Assembly (NCBI GenBank): GCA_028023455.1
Contig: JAQFVV010000182.1
Span: 2,106,001 to 2,170,000 of the forward strand
From: Epiperipatus broadwayi
Taxonomy: Eukaryota; Onychophora; Udeonychophora; Euonychophora; Peripatidae
DNA: 64,000 bases
Direction: 5' to 3'
Shown here: positions 35,940 to 48,642 of the stretch, piece after piece
Position numbering within the stretch: the stretch's first letter is position 1
How the letters are laid out: every line of letters starts with the position of its first letter
Notes under the pieces: generated by a model
Told to the model about the DNA's origin: nothing
Databases searched by the model: none
Seen by the model: the letters and a program-made list of their open reading frames with translations, nothing else
Made by a program: the position numbers and the translations under genes

Positions 35940-38930
35940 TTTCAACTAATTTACATATATCAGCATATTTTAGCATATACCAACATGCTATGCTTATACT
36001 TTGTTGCCCATGATTATGAGAGCTAAGTTCTCTTGAAAGTGCTCGGGCATTATTCTTTAGATATTATAATTATTTTGAGTTTATAATATATTGTTATTTA
36101 ATCCTGATGAAGCTCGGTTGTTGTGCGCGTATTTGCGCATTAAAATTATATAGATCTATATACTGTAACAGTCAGAATTCGTATATCTCATTAACTAGTT
36201 GCATCTTCACTCCACTACAGTCGAAAAGCAGCACTACAGGTGGGTTCAGGGCCTGCAATGCTGGGTTCGAACATAGTAGATTGACTACACAACATATAAC
36301 TATGGGATAATATACCTGCCACCACATTAGCAAACATCTTTTAGGCCATGGGGTCAGGGAGATGCAAGAGACTCTAACTAATTCTATCACAACTAATATT
36401 ATTACTAATCTAATGAATGACCTTTTTATATTTAATTTATTTTGACACAAGACACTATGGCTATAGGGCATTAAGAAAATAGACATGAAAACATAGATAT
36501 AATTAAAACTATATTTAATATTGATATAAATCTATTTACAAGCTTGGAGCTTCATCTTTGTCAATACTTCATGGAATGAGTTCACATTATTAATACATTA
36601 ATCATTCAATCTGTCCCTTTGGGTATTTAATGGTAGCAAACCATTATTTCATGCCTCAGACTAAATATATTAGCTATCGTGTGAGGTAAATGTCGAATGA
36701 GATATATGGCTGTGAATTTACTCACCCCAACAATAGATTATATATAAAGTTTTATTTGCATGATGAATTCTAAAGAGGGACTGTTATTGGAGGGCAAATA
36801 ATGTGGGAGACCTGGGAAGTGAAATCATAAGCAGAGAGCAAAGGAATAATTAACTGGATGAGAGGTGGTATTGATAGAGATGCTATAAAATAATAAAGTA
36901 GCGAACTTTGAGATGCAAGCCAGGAGGGAAATATAAACTCATGGGCACACTTTCTGCTGGAGACCCTAAGAGACTGGTCATAATCGCAAGTCTGCATGTA
37001 TGAGAACTTCTGCCACTGTTACTACCCAACTGCATGATGAACTTAGCTTTCCATGGGAGCACTTTGAACTGTGCCTTTCCATAAGGAGTGGAACAATACC
37101 TCTAAACATAAGTATCCGGTGATTTCCATGGCTTTAAACAAGAGAAAACTTTGACATCGCTCAATAATAACATCTATCATTTGATAATATAATATGATTT
37201 ATATATTTAATTGCTAATAAATGATGACTCACTCCTGAGGCCAACATTTACGAGTGATTAACTTACAAGCCCTCGAATAACCTGAGATTGGTTTGATTAT
37301 AAAGTTAAATTAAATGGACACCAATTGATACTAATAATAAAAGAGTAAAGATTATAATTCTATCACATTTCTATTGTTAAGTTAAGATATCCATCTGCAC
37401 AAATTATGGTGCACCCACACTCATAGCTAATCATGAAAGTCAGATGTGTCTCTGAAGCTACGATAATTCCTTTAAAATATAAGCTGATACTAAAAAGCAT
37501 ATTAATATAAAATGAGATGCATCCGAGAAATAATTTATAAAATATAAAGATAGATAATTCCCAAGCTAGCCGCTTTATCAACATAAAATGAGTTTACAGT
37601 AAATATATTATCTAATGACTCCACACATTTTGGCAAAAGCTACGAATTCTAACATTTAATAAAGTTAAGAGGCTAGGTCGGAAATTATTGAGGCATGAAA
37701 TTGATTACATCAATAAATAAATATTAATAGAGCTGGATACCCAAAGAAGAGGAAAGATTGTATAGTAATTAAACATTTAAATGTTACAGATTCTTAAGAA
37801 TTTTAGTGGTTTTAATAGGATTTACATGAGTAGAAATTATGAATAAAATTATACAAATTAGAGATACGAGTTCTAGTTTTTAATAAAAGATCATGAAAGT
37901 TTTTAAAGATTTTAGGTTACCAGTTACCTTTGACTTAAGCAGAATGTGCATGTTTCTGAGTGATCCTCTTGTTCATGAAATATGGTGCAGTAGTCTTTCT
38001 TTAACAGTTCATTTAGTGATCATGATTATGAACAGCAGTTGATTAGGTGGCAGTATACAGATTACAACAAACAATTTCAGTTCATTTTAAAAGCAAGTAA
38101 AAGATCCAGCACATCTACCATCCTCCAGAGGAGAATAATACATGCCTACTACTCGGACATCGCAATGTTATACATAAATAGCATACTTTAATAATTTGAT
38201 GAATAAGTTGTAACATGAGTGCACGAAAGAAAGGTCAAGAAGCATAAGGCAGACCCACTTTTCTTTGAACAAGACTTTGTCTCCTTTGCACTTTATCTTT
38301 TGGATCCATCTGACATGATGTAGTTGTTTGCTTTTTAGGTCCGCTCAAATATCAGCAGGTAAAATAATGCATTAAGAGCACATGTTCCATTTGTCATTTC
38401 AATCCAAATATTTTGCTTTACTTTATTGCATATTTTACCTATGACCTCATTATACTGCAGGTTTTCTTTAAAAAACTAATTAAAAGCTTTCAGGAATATT
38501 TCTCAGTATTTTATTGTCTCTCCCCACCCACTATGACTTGCAATTTTACTTAGCAGGGGAATTTCTATTTTTAATACATTTAAATATTTAAAAAGGTTAA
38601 AAATAAATTTAAGATTTTATAAATTAAAATGTTATATAACTTTGACCTAAATAATTATTAATACAAAATATTAAATATTCTAAATTTAATAAATTATTTT
38701 CAGTGCGTTATATCTCATATTGGAATGTGTGTGCATGTGGCATATTTAACAAGCTTTTATGTATATAACTAGTACTATTATACACACACAGTCCAATATT
38801 GAGGGTTTAAATTTAGGTGGGATGGAGGAGTGGATAGAAGACAATAGAACAAATATGACTGAGGTGAGACTAAGATTCTAACTTGTTAAGTTTCAATACT
38901 ACTAATTAAAACTATAGTAGCTATTTTATT
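35940..38930. other. Unidentified DNA, partly less AT-rich, no recognisable gene
   Basis: 36200-37650 has more G and C than the surroundings and looks like non-coding repeat sequence, but I found no inverted or direct partner in the window. Short frames (36107-36310, 36172-36486, 36770-36997) show no family text. If 34965-41880 is one split LINE, this block would be later insertion. Confidence 0.4.
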
Positions 38931-38939
38931 ATGATGAAA

Positions 38940-39800
38940 TATCCTATCTTTTAACTTAGAAGCAGTACAATGGAATCTCTACTGCATCTCAAAATCTAAC
39001 TTTATTTTTTACTTAAAAAAATTGGCTCATATTCTCAAGTTATTAACCATTAAAGATCAAATTTACTGAAGATTTTTCCTGCATCATTGAACTTGAGGTC
39101 TTTTGAACTTTATGTTGCAGTTAAAATATTAAGTGCATTTTATAGGCCATCTTTTAATTTTGCAAAATATCACATAATCAATACCCTCTAAATCCAGAAA
39201 CCAAGATGAAACTTTCTATAAACAATTGGACCACTATCATAAAAATTGAAAACAAAGTTGGAGCCAGTATGCATCCTTGTTTAATATCACTTTTCATTTA
39301 AAAGGTTTCAATTTTTTTTTACATGTAGTAATAGTACATTTTCTTACTGCTTATGTAGAATCTATGCAATAAACATAAATTTTGGTGGGCAATCAATTAA
39401 TTTTAAACAATTCCATAAACCTGTTTGATTAATAAAAGTGAGTCAATAAAAGCAATATATAAGTCAATTCAATTTTTCTAACATTTTTTTTTTTTGCATT
39501 TTTTTGGGGACAAAAACTATGCCTCTAATGCTTCTCAAATTTCCAAAATCACATTGAGTTTCTAACAAACATTAATTTATGACTAGAAGAAACATATTCC
39601 CCTAAATTATTCAAAATACTTTTGCTGAAGTAGATAATTGGAACAATATTTAATCATCCTTTAGATAAGATGGCACAACTTCATGAGTCCATATATTTCT
39701 AAAAAAAATTACAATATTTTTAATGCCAACATATCATCAGCATATTTTAAAAAGTGTAGATATCTCATCTGTACTTATAAACTTTCTATTCATTAACTTA
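38940..39800 (-). pseudogene. LINE reverse transcriptase fossil
   Basis: Highly broken minus-strand RT. Readable blocks in the expected order: EVVPSYLKDD (about 39680), LLETQCDFGN (family PE.QCGFR, about 39550), TGLWNCLKLIDCPPKF (about 39425-39375) and KSDIKQGCILAPTLFSIFM (about 39290-39240; family GVKQGCVLAPTLFSI). The FADD box is not recognisable further on. Reading order and spacing match a LINE type common in animal genomes; no frame is longer than about 30 codons. It is an old fossil with no capacity for expression. Confidence 0.7.
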
Positions 39801-40130
39801 AATAGGCTTTGTCTTAATTTAAATAAGAAAACAGAATGAAAATTAAAAGTTATCCCAATTCTTAAATTGTTATTTAAATTGATTAAAATACTCTTCTATC
39901 CATTTGAACTATCACTATCATAGAAAAGAATAGCAATAAAGAGCATAATAAGATTATATTATTTATCAGGTCTAAATATTATTTTTAATATATCAAAAAA
40001 GATTTAAAATGATCATTATCATCAAGTGTCTGTTATCTTTGCAGTTTTTATTTACCAATCACCTTGGAAATTGTTGAACTCCTAACTTCAAATCTTTATA
40101 TTTTGGTTATAAAGCTGCATGTTTAATTTA

Positions 40131-40445
40131 TTATTTTGCTAAGCAGAAAATGGCATGTTTCCTTTTAAGAAAATCACTAATAATAGAGTTATTGTCAGAG
40201 AACCAGCCATGATTATTATTTTTAGTAAAAAAACTTAGAACATTTTTATTTATATAAAAATCACTCTCCTTAAGAGAAATTTTATGTTTCAATAAAATTA
40301 AATTAGCTATTTCAATACTTAATAACTGTTGACATTCATCATAATTAGTAGATATTTCTAAAAAAATGATAATCAAGTTTCTTATTAATATGGTTATAAT
40401 AAAACTTATTTTAAATATAATAATCATTTTAACTTTGAAATGCAA
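40131..40445 (-). pseudogene. LINE linker between endonuclease and RT (fossil)
   Basis: A 104-codon frame reads the text backwards along the element: LLKHKISLKES..., then NNHGWFSDNNSIISDFLKRK. The G/DWF-D-N, I..LL..K block is what stands between endonuclease and RT in the LINE type seen at 38940-39800, and it lies in the right place for that. The hammerhead insertion at 40451-41161 separates it from the endonuclease part. Confidence 0.5.
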
Positions 40446-40560
40446 TAATCAAAACAGGCAAAAACTCACTATACATATTGCCACACTTCAAGCTAAAGTA
40501 ATCAATGGATACCAGAAGGCTTGTGCATAAAATCCCCATCTAGTGCCTACTTATCTAATA

Positions 40561-40605
40561 TCCCCAGACTAGTTTCTGGCTTGTGGCTTTCATCAGTGAG
40601 GAGCC
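40561..40605 (-). ncRNA. Hammerhead-ribozyme-like motif (family 1, copy B)
   Basis: Minus strand: TCCTCA, CTGATGA (40596-40590), stem II AGC/GCC-type with one pair weaker than in copy A, GAAA (40576-40573), stem III palindrome ACTAGT, predicted cleavage between 40567 and 40566, then TGGGGA pairing back to TCCTCA. The core is identical to copy A although the surrounding unit has diverged, which suggests the master sequences were under selection for the fold. Confidence 0.68.
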
Positions 40606-40954
40606 TTGGATCTGAGAGCACTACCCCTAGATCTTAGGATCTAATGCAACTTCAGCAGCCACCTTTTATCTCTACTTAATTACAAATCTATGAGTCTTAA
40701 ATTGAAAACATCTTAATATTTTCAATCCAAGCCCATCAGCTTATATAGTCATATAGGTCTAAACTCAGTTCAGTACCCATACATTTTGGTGTCTTTGGTT
40801 CTTTAATAACCATAGCCACCAATATCCTATTAGACAGGATTGGTTTTAAGCCAATAAACATCACATGATCACCATTTCTTATGCTTGCTTATAACTTATT
40901 AAAACAGGCAAAAACTCACTATACATATTGCCACACTCCAAGCTAGGCAAGGCT

Positions 40955-40996
40955 CCTCACTGACAAAGGTTACAAGCCAGAAAATAGTCTGGGGAT
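40955..40996 (+). ncRNA. Inactivated hammerhead motif (family 1, copy C)
   Basis: Same context as copies A and B, but the core reads CTGACAA, so the catalytic G8 is replaced by A, and the stem III palindrome is broken (AATAGT). The flanking TCCTCA/TGGGGA stem I is kept. Expected to be dead. Confidence 0.7.
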
Positions 40997-41249
40997 ATTG
41001 GATGAGTAGGTTCTAGATGGGGATTTTTTATACACGTCTTCTGACATCCATTGATTACTCTAGATTGCAGTGTGACAATACATATAGTGAGATTTTTGCC
41101 TGTTTTAATAACAATTATAAGCAAGCATAAGAAATGGTGATCATGTGATGTTTACTGGCTTAAATACAATAATCCATAATTTTCTGAACAATTTGTACTT
41201 GGAAATGCTAATATAATGTGAACTTCCTTTTGCATTCTAATTTTAAGTA

Positions 41250-41880
41250 GTCTATTAGACACCACTATTTTCAGCATAAACATATACAAGTTTTTTTTAA
41301 ATCACATTTTTTTTACAAAATAAAGTATTCATAATAATCAATCCACATGTGGTGTATAAATTCAATGACATCACACTATCTGAGTTTTCAGTATCAATAC
41401 CATTTCAATATTTTTGGATCAAAGATATTGTTTATGCTGATACATCCATAAATAAAATTTGGTCTTTTAATGATCTTCAAGTAATAATACAATTTGTGAA
41501 AAAAAAAAACTCTATTTTTTTTAATGTTAAGGTTTATACACAGATAAAATGAGTACATCTTATGCAAAACAAGTTTTGATGGTAATAGTTTTTTGTTAAT
41601 AATTCAAGAATGTCAAGAACAGAAAATATTAAATTAGACCTTTCAACAAATCCAACAGCATGCAGTCTTCTATCACTTGGTTAATCTGTCCTTCCAAAAA
41701 AAAATATTATCTATCTGTTTTATTAAACTTCCTTATATCTGGATGACAAGTTTCACTAAGAGTTACTATATCAGTTATAAATGTTTATAGCACCTTAGCT
41801 ACAACTGTTGCTCTTTATTATAAAGAGTTTGTCTCAAATAAAGTTTGCACATTCCATGTAATTATATTAAGAAAAAAATT
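41250..41880 (-). pseudogene. LINE APE endonuclease fossil
   Basis: Minus-strand fragments: ITWNVQTLFETNS (family TWNVRTL, about 41870-41830), DIVTLSETCHPDI (family DIAALSETR, carrying the catalytic Glu, about 41780), then YFFWKDRL (family YTFFW). Later blocks blur into stops. It is most simply the 5' part of the LINE whose linker and RT lie at 40131-40445 and 38940-39800. Confidence 0.6.
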
Positions 41881-41884
41881 ATAG

Positions 41885-43770
41885 ACTTAAAATAGTTACC
41901 TTTATTATTAAAATTATACCTGCTTTACCATGAATATCAATACTGATTTTACAAATATATTATTTTAATGAACGATCCAACACAGAACAACCTAATCAGA
42001 CTGTGGGAAACAGGTTAATTTTAGACCTATAGATCTTTTTCTTTTTGATAATATGCAAGGGAATTACTAAATAGAGTTGCTAAATATATAATCTATCTTA
42101 AGCTGAAAACCTGTTTCAGATTTAGTTAGAACATAACTTATTAGTGATCACATTGTCTTATGTAAAAGTCACCAGATATGACTAAATAATAACTACAAGT
42201 CTGGTAAATTGACTTATGCTAAAAAATAAAAATAAAATGATTAAAGGATTTGGAATCAGAATTGCTGTTTGTATAATTAATGATTGGGACTGTTGTTGTG
42301 CAAACATACATTACCATTATCACAGTCAGTATAGAACAATAACTGATGATATGAGAGTTTCATAATGATCAGGCCCTAAACTAAAGTGACTTGAAATAGA
42401 AATAAAGGGAGGCGGGAGTAATAAATATTAGATTATGGAGTTTATGTTTTATAAAAGATAGACTAGCCAACATTAAATTGTAATGATGGAGATAAAAAAG
42501 GAATTGGAATTAGATAAACAATTTTATTTCTAAATTTGTATCATTTCTGAGATTGAACCAGAATATAAAGCAATCAAAAGAACATTATAATCATAAATAC
42601 ATTACCACAAAATAGTATCATATAAATTGGTACCACTAGTAACTCATATATATATATAGTAATAGACTATTAGTTGTTATCTAGATCACCATTCTCAGCA
42701 AAGACTGCGAATCTTATACTTTTATATTGTTACTTAAGTACCCAAATTGGGATAGCCATTTATAGCATTGCATCAATTATATAAATTGGCAGCATAACTG
42801 GGGGCTTGATACATACACTATAGTATAGATACAATATATTTTATAAATAAAATAGTTTATTGAAAAAGTAACTTTGCATAAATGAAGCTAATTTTGGTAA
42901 AATAATAATAATAATAATGAGTTAATGGATGAATGTAAATGATCTAACATATTAAGTCTAGAATGAAACAGATTTTTCAATAGTGGGAAATAGTAAAGAT
43001 AAGGATTAATGAAATATACGATTTAAATAGATACACTTACAAGTTACGTTTTTATGGCAAGAGCTTTTGTCAGGATTTCAGAACAATTACTTACCTATGA
43101 CTAATATTTAAAATTAAGAAATGACAAATACATTTTTAAATTATTCAACTTGGGGTTGTGAGAATTATTGTTGATAAATATTAATAAATTGGAGAAAAAA
43201 AATAATGTTAGTGTTATTCTAGTTCCAAAAAAGATGTCTAAGCACAACAGTCTCTTATTTTTCATTTTCCTAAAACTATGAATAAATCCAGGAATTTTTA
43301 GCTATTGAACGCTATTGACCTAAACTGCTCAGGGCTAATAGAAATATTAACAACAGTCTGTTATTCACCAAAAGATTGATAAAAAAATGAATTAGAGTAT
43401 TTTGTGAATATTTTGAAAAGAAAAATAAATCAAATGAAAAAAAAAAGCAACAAAATAAATTATTAGATAATCTATATTTGAGAAATAAAATATAAGCAGA
43501 GATATAAATTAAGATTATTACTTATTACCAATCTATTTATTCAGATGAGATACTGTCATTCTTTTATCAAAATATTTATTCATCATGTTAGGCAGCAGAT
43601 GAGAATCTTTAAGCAACAGAATTGCAGACATTTAATTGACCAGTGTGAAAGTTTTCTTTAATAATTTCGCCAGTTTTTCAGTCAAGAATTGATAAAGTAA
43701 TTTGTAGTTCTTAATCTAGATATTAACTACTGCTGAGTCTCAAAGATAAAAACAACTTTGGGGTAAGATG
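41885..43770. other. AT-rich DNA without a recognisable gene
   Basis: Short AAT repeat at 42901-42918 and a TA run at 42648; nothing else supported. Confidence 0.5.
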
Positions 43771-43778
43771 GTTTATTA

Positions 43779-46536
43779 CAGGGGTGGCGAACCTTTTTAC
43801 GTGTACATGCCAAAAATTTCCAAAAAGTATTTATTGAATGATTGGCGTGCCATACAGTTATTAAATCAAAATATAAACAACTTAATTTTTACAGTTTTTT
43901 AAAAGTTTATAAAACAAAATAATAATAATAATTAAACAAAAATTCTAAAAAAAGCTAAATAAAAGTGAATAATATTTATTTTGAAGAGCAGATATTGAAT
44001 AAAATGCAATCGCAAAAAATTAATACTAATTAAAAAAAAATTGTGAAAATGAACATAAAATCAATGTAAATAAACATTATTTAATGAGATTTTTACTGTT
44101 GTACATTGGTTGCCAAATGCTTTATATCAGGTTCACATTTTGTCAATTTTAATAATGTATATACTGAACTAGATTCATCTGTCATTCTATTTCTCGAACT
44201 GTCTTCAATTAAATTCATTTCTGAAAACAATGATTCACATGTATATGTAGAGGAGAAAATTGATAATATATTGGTCACTAATTTTTTTAAACAATCAAAT
44301 GTTTCAGGAATAGCATTCCAGACAGTCAATAGTTCCTCTTCAGCATTCTTTTTACATATGTCCAACAATCAATCATTTTCCACTGTTTCTAACTCATTTC
44401 TCAAATCAACAAATTTATGCTTCCATATACAACTGGATTAAAAATTGATTGATTGCATTTCCATATTTTTGTAATTCAGCCATCCAAAATTTTCTAATTT
44501 GAGACTCCATTGATATTGTGTCTGGATATAAAATAAATTTTGATGTTTTTGAAAATTGTCTGAACTGTGTCAATCTTAAAGAAAATTCACCAATTATCAA
44601 TTGAATTACAGCACAAAAGTCTTACATCAACTTTACGTGATCTGGCTTCTTGTGAGATTCTAAATCACTCAAGAACTTAATTAGATTTGGAAAATGTTTG
44701 TAGATGTAAGAAATAACATCACAGTTGAATATTTGAATTTAACTTCTAATGCTTTGATCAAATCAAACATGACAAAAATTGTCTTATTATAACCTTGCAG
44801 TTTCACTTTTAATTCATTTACATGTGAACACATATAAATAAAAACATTAATTTCAAAAGCCATTCAACATCCATTAATTCATTATATTTTTCAATGATTT
44901 TCTCATCGTAAAAATACACTTAATGAATCTTTGAAGAACTTTTCTTCAACTTAACCATCAGACATTGTAGTACATAAGTAAACCATTATATGCTGAGTTC
45001 ACCTCATTCAATAAATTTATAAAATAAATTGGCTAACTTAGTCACAACAGTTCATAACATTATCCAGCGGCTTAAAATTGACCTTGCGCATAAAATCTGC
45101 TGTTGTACAATACAATGAAAACCCAAAATTGAATGTCCAATATAGTTGGATAAATAAACTGAGAAAACCATTTTTTTCCAATCATGCTTCAACCATCATC
45201 TGTAGTTACTGAGACAATATTGGTAATATCTATTTTTTTTTCAGCGACTACCTTTGAAACTTCATTGCAAATATTTATTCCTTTTGTTGTTATTACTAAT
45301 GAGCTTAAACAGATCAATTCTTTGATATTATTTCCAACACAATAGCTAATAAAAATAGCCAACAGGCTGATCCATTTATGTGTGTATTTTCAAAAATGCA
45401 GAGAGGAATTAAACTGGATTTTATATCTAGTTTTTGTTGGTAAGTTATTTTATTAACCATTTGCAGGACTCTTGCTTTAACTGTATTTCTAGCCAATGAT
45501 AAATCTTTTATGCTCTGAATAATTTTTGCTTTGTCTTCAAAATATTCAAAAAGAAATGGTGCACATTTTATCCAAGCTTCTTTCATATATTCTCCATCAT
45601 TAAAAGGTTTCCAATATTTGACAATTACATTTGAAATAAAAAAACTAGAAGCAGTTATATTTGAATGATTTTCGATAAATTTTATTAAGATGTTGATTGA
45701 ATATTTATATTTTTAAATGCTTGGGCAATATATTCTTTTTGTTCATCTTTACTTTTTTCACAGAGCAATTTATGATTGGTTTCGCAATGCCGTTTTACCG
45801 GTGATGTTCTCAATACAACTTCTGGAACATAAAACACATATTGCCTTGGTGCCTTTATTAATCATTTCATACTCATCAGTCCATCAATTTTGAAATTTTC
45901 TTTTGCTTAACAATTTTTATTCTTTTTATTTTCACTAATCATATTAATATAATGATAACAAATTATTTAAAAGTAAATTTAAATGAGCATTAATAATTTT
46001 ATAAATCAAAGATTTATTATATGTTACAATATATTATTATCTTTACATTACACTTATACAACAAAACTTCAAGCAAAAAAAAACGTCATTTGATAGTATT
46101 GATTACGCATTTCTCCTTTGTTCACGATTTTGATTATGTTAAAAAAATGAATTGTGTCAATACGTTTATGTAAAAAAAGATTAGGACAGAAAATAATTTT
46201 ATTACTTTTACTTTACTTTGAAAAAAATTACTTCAAAGAGTTATATTGGAATCATTTGAGACAGGTTGACTTAAAATATAATTCCCACATATATATATTC
46301 AAATTTTGTAATTTATTGCTTCTAATCAGAATTCAATTGTAAATTGAATTCTAGTATATTATATTTATTTTATTTTTGGTTTACAGTAAATTTTTATTAA
46401 TACAGATTTTAGCAACAAAAAAAAACATTGAATAATTTAAAGCATAGAAAATTAGTATATGTAAATTGTTCACGTGCCAGGAAAAAAATTCAAACGTGCC
46501 ACCTCTGGCACGCGTATCATAGGTTCGCCATCCCTG
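43779..46536 (-). mobile_element. Complete hAT transposon, 2758 bp, with TIRs and TSD
   Basis: Exact 8-bp target duplication GTTTATTA at 43771-43778 and 46537-46544. The left end starts CAGGGGTGGCGAACCT; the right end reversed starts CAGGGATGGCGAACCT, 15 of 16 identical. Near the right end CGTGCCACCTCTGGCACG (about 46471-46512 region) forms a subterminal hairpin. CAG-starting TIRs and 8-bp TSDs define hAT elements. The transposase on the minus strand is degraded, so the element is complete in outline but not autonomous. Confidence 0.95.
44093..45905 (-). pseudogene. hAT transposase, broken
   Basis: Minus strand, read from high to low coordinates. A BED-type zinc finger straddles a frameshift (CVLCSRSCIEN at about 45840, then VKRHCETNHKLLCEK at about 45800-45757). 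Then come KEAWIKCAPFLFEYFEDKAK and DLSLARNTVKARV (45586-45480), a run of short frames, a FEINVFIYMCSHVNELKVKL block (44863-44804) and the C-terminal dimerisation domain at 44368-44093: FSSTYTCESLFSEMNLIED followed by SRNRMTDES. The last is the best conserved part and is diagnostic for ZBED5/GTF2IRD2-type hAT transposases. At least four frameshifts or stops break it. It fills the element between the TIRs as expected. Confidence 0.88.
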
Positions 46537-48519
46537 GTTTATTATATCAAATTTGCTAATAGTATGTTGGTATTAATTAAATTGCTTTTTTTTTTTAATG
46601 TTATTTTTAGGAAGCATTTAAACCATTTGCATATTATTTTTGCACTTGTACATAAAATTTTAATTACTAAAAAGTCTATTAATTGAAAGAAAAAAAGAGC
46701 TTTTAACTTCTTATTGAGGTCTTCCTAATGCCCCATAAATTCTTATTATTCAATTTGTCATTTCATGCATTTATATTTAGTAAAAATTTGCTTTTGATAA
46801 AAAATATATGCATATGGACTTTTCCTCCACAGATTATAAAGTTGTCATCTAAAAGAGAAGATGCTAAAAACTTCCCAGTTTCACATCTAGATTGTCATTT
46901 ATTAAATATTTTTATATTTGCCCTCTATATCTCTATGACCCTATTAAATAAAGACAGAATGGGGGGGGGGGCATATCACAGTGCAGTGTAGTGTCCTTTG
47001 TCAAGTAATTTTTTTGCAGCCATCAAATTTGTTTATTAAAAAATCGTACAAGTGTATATTGTTCATCGTTAATAATTTAAAAAATCAGTTATTTGGTTCT
47101 ATAATTTGTTTATTTTTATCTTTTAAAATTATTTTGTATGCTGTGTTATTTATTTCAACTAACTTTAGATATGTACATGATTATATATATATATAATGGA
47201 AAATAATGATTAAACTTGTTATAGGATGATGGGGGAAAAATTTAAGCCGCAACTACTTAATGAATTGTAAGGCATATACTGTACAAAGTTTCATAAAAAT
47301 TTTAGGGGGGGGGGGGTACATTATCTATCGATTATTTGTGACTGAGTATCGATAATTGTGAATTTTAGTAATACATATATATCGATATTTTTCATCGATT
47401 TCCCCCCAAAAAATATCGCCGCTTACGGAAATAGCCGATTTTCATGAAAAAAGTAATCGCAATTTATATTTCTTTTAAAATTGAGGTCTTTCAGCAAAAT
47501 CTGAAAATCTGATAAATATATTTAAAAAGTAATGTAAGTAATAGTATTTATAATATAATCGTTTTATGTTTTCGTTTTTTTTTGCTAGTCTTATTTAAAT
47601 AGTTACTCAACTTTCACTTACTGTTTTCATGACAGCGCCAAACTCTAGCGCCATTTTGTTTGATTATTGAAATGTGGGTTTCTACAAAAAAAGACAAAAA
47701 TGAAAGGCTAATTAATTAAGAATTGTTTATTATTTACATTTTTTATTAAATATAATCTTTATATTCATTTTGGTAAGTACGTTTAACGACCTTGTTATAC
47801 ATTAATGTTAATAGGTTTTAAATCTTGTGTGAACTATCTTTCCTGGAATCTGCTTTCGAAATGGGCTGAGACTAAAACATAGACAGTATTTTAATTTTCA
47901 TATATTTTTAATAATTTTTACTATGTGTACACCCAATTAATTACTAATTGAATAAATCAATATTTATTGATGTTATTATTTGGATGATCATTTTTTTGTT
48001 TGCATTTTTTTCTCTATTCTGCTAAAATGAAATTTCTGCGCAGGTTTATTTCGATTATTAGGGACTCGAAATAACGTTTTAAGCATTTTAACGTTATTGC
48101 GGCATTTTAATGACAAATACTTCATTATTTACTTATTACTGTTTGGTGTTTATAATTTGGGTAACAAAATAAGTATTTTCTTTTATGAGCAGTTTTTAAA
48201 ATTTTTTATAAACACAAAAGAAGGCAAGTAGTATTTGAATTTAATATAGGGAGAAAAAAAAAAAACCTGTTTACACATAATGCTTCTGACGAAAAACAAT
48301 TATTTCCTCGTATAGTAGTTTGTAGATATGTAGGCACTGGAATCTGTATGTATATAATTTATTAAAATTATGTATATTAATATTCTCATATATATATATC
48401 GTATACTGAAAAAAATTACATTCGTATGAAATATAATAACATAACTATATGTATTTGGTTTTTCCTCTTTAGTGTAATCGGACAATGTAATATCTCTAAA
48501 TAAATGGTATCGTTAATAG

Positions 48520-48642
48520 TAGTTTGTCACCATTAATTTGTATCACTTGAGATTCAATACGTGTGTAGAGGGGGGGGGGATTAGTAGGTTACCACCATTA
48601 ATTTGTATCATTTGAGATTCAGTATGTGTGTGTGACAACCTT
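48520..48642. repeat. Two-copy tandem repeat
   Basis: The string ACCATTAATTTGTATCA, then TTGAGATTCA, occurs at about 48529-48560 and again at about 48591-48622. A run of 10 G lies between the copies. Confidence 0.85.

Larger units (their letters stand above)
40438..41174 (+). mobile_element. Hammerhead-bearing element, composite copy B/C (family 1)
   Basis: TSD of 13 bp with one mismatch: AAATGCAATAATC 40438-40450 and AAATACAATAATC 41162-41174. The left part (40451-40946) is R, hammerhead, M and partial R on the minus strand. The right part (about 40950-41161) is a second hammerhead (dead), R and the start of M on the plus strand. The two halves are thus divergent, and 40838-40946 pairs with 41059-41165. 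The left half contains M sequence running past the point where the right half ends, so the template was longer than one unit or circular. This is the fullest copy of the family and lies inside the fossil LINE. Confidence 0.82.

Noticed and set aside
36102-36150. CTGATGA downstream of the PLE stop as a third hammerhead family
   Set aside because: It lies where PLE terminal hammerheads occur, but no GAAA follows at the right distance and no stem II or stem I pairing can be drawn. At best it is a relic.
36240-36262. GGGTTCGAAC as a tRNA T-arm
   Set aside because: No acceptor or anticodon stem around it; better explained as part of an LTR-like repeat end similar to 54172-54313.
48285-48320. CTGACGA as a hammerhead core
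   Set aside because: No GAAA or stem pairing follows.
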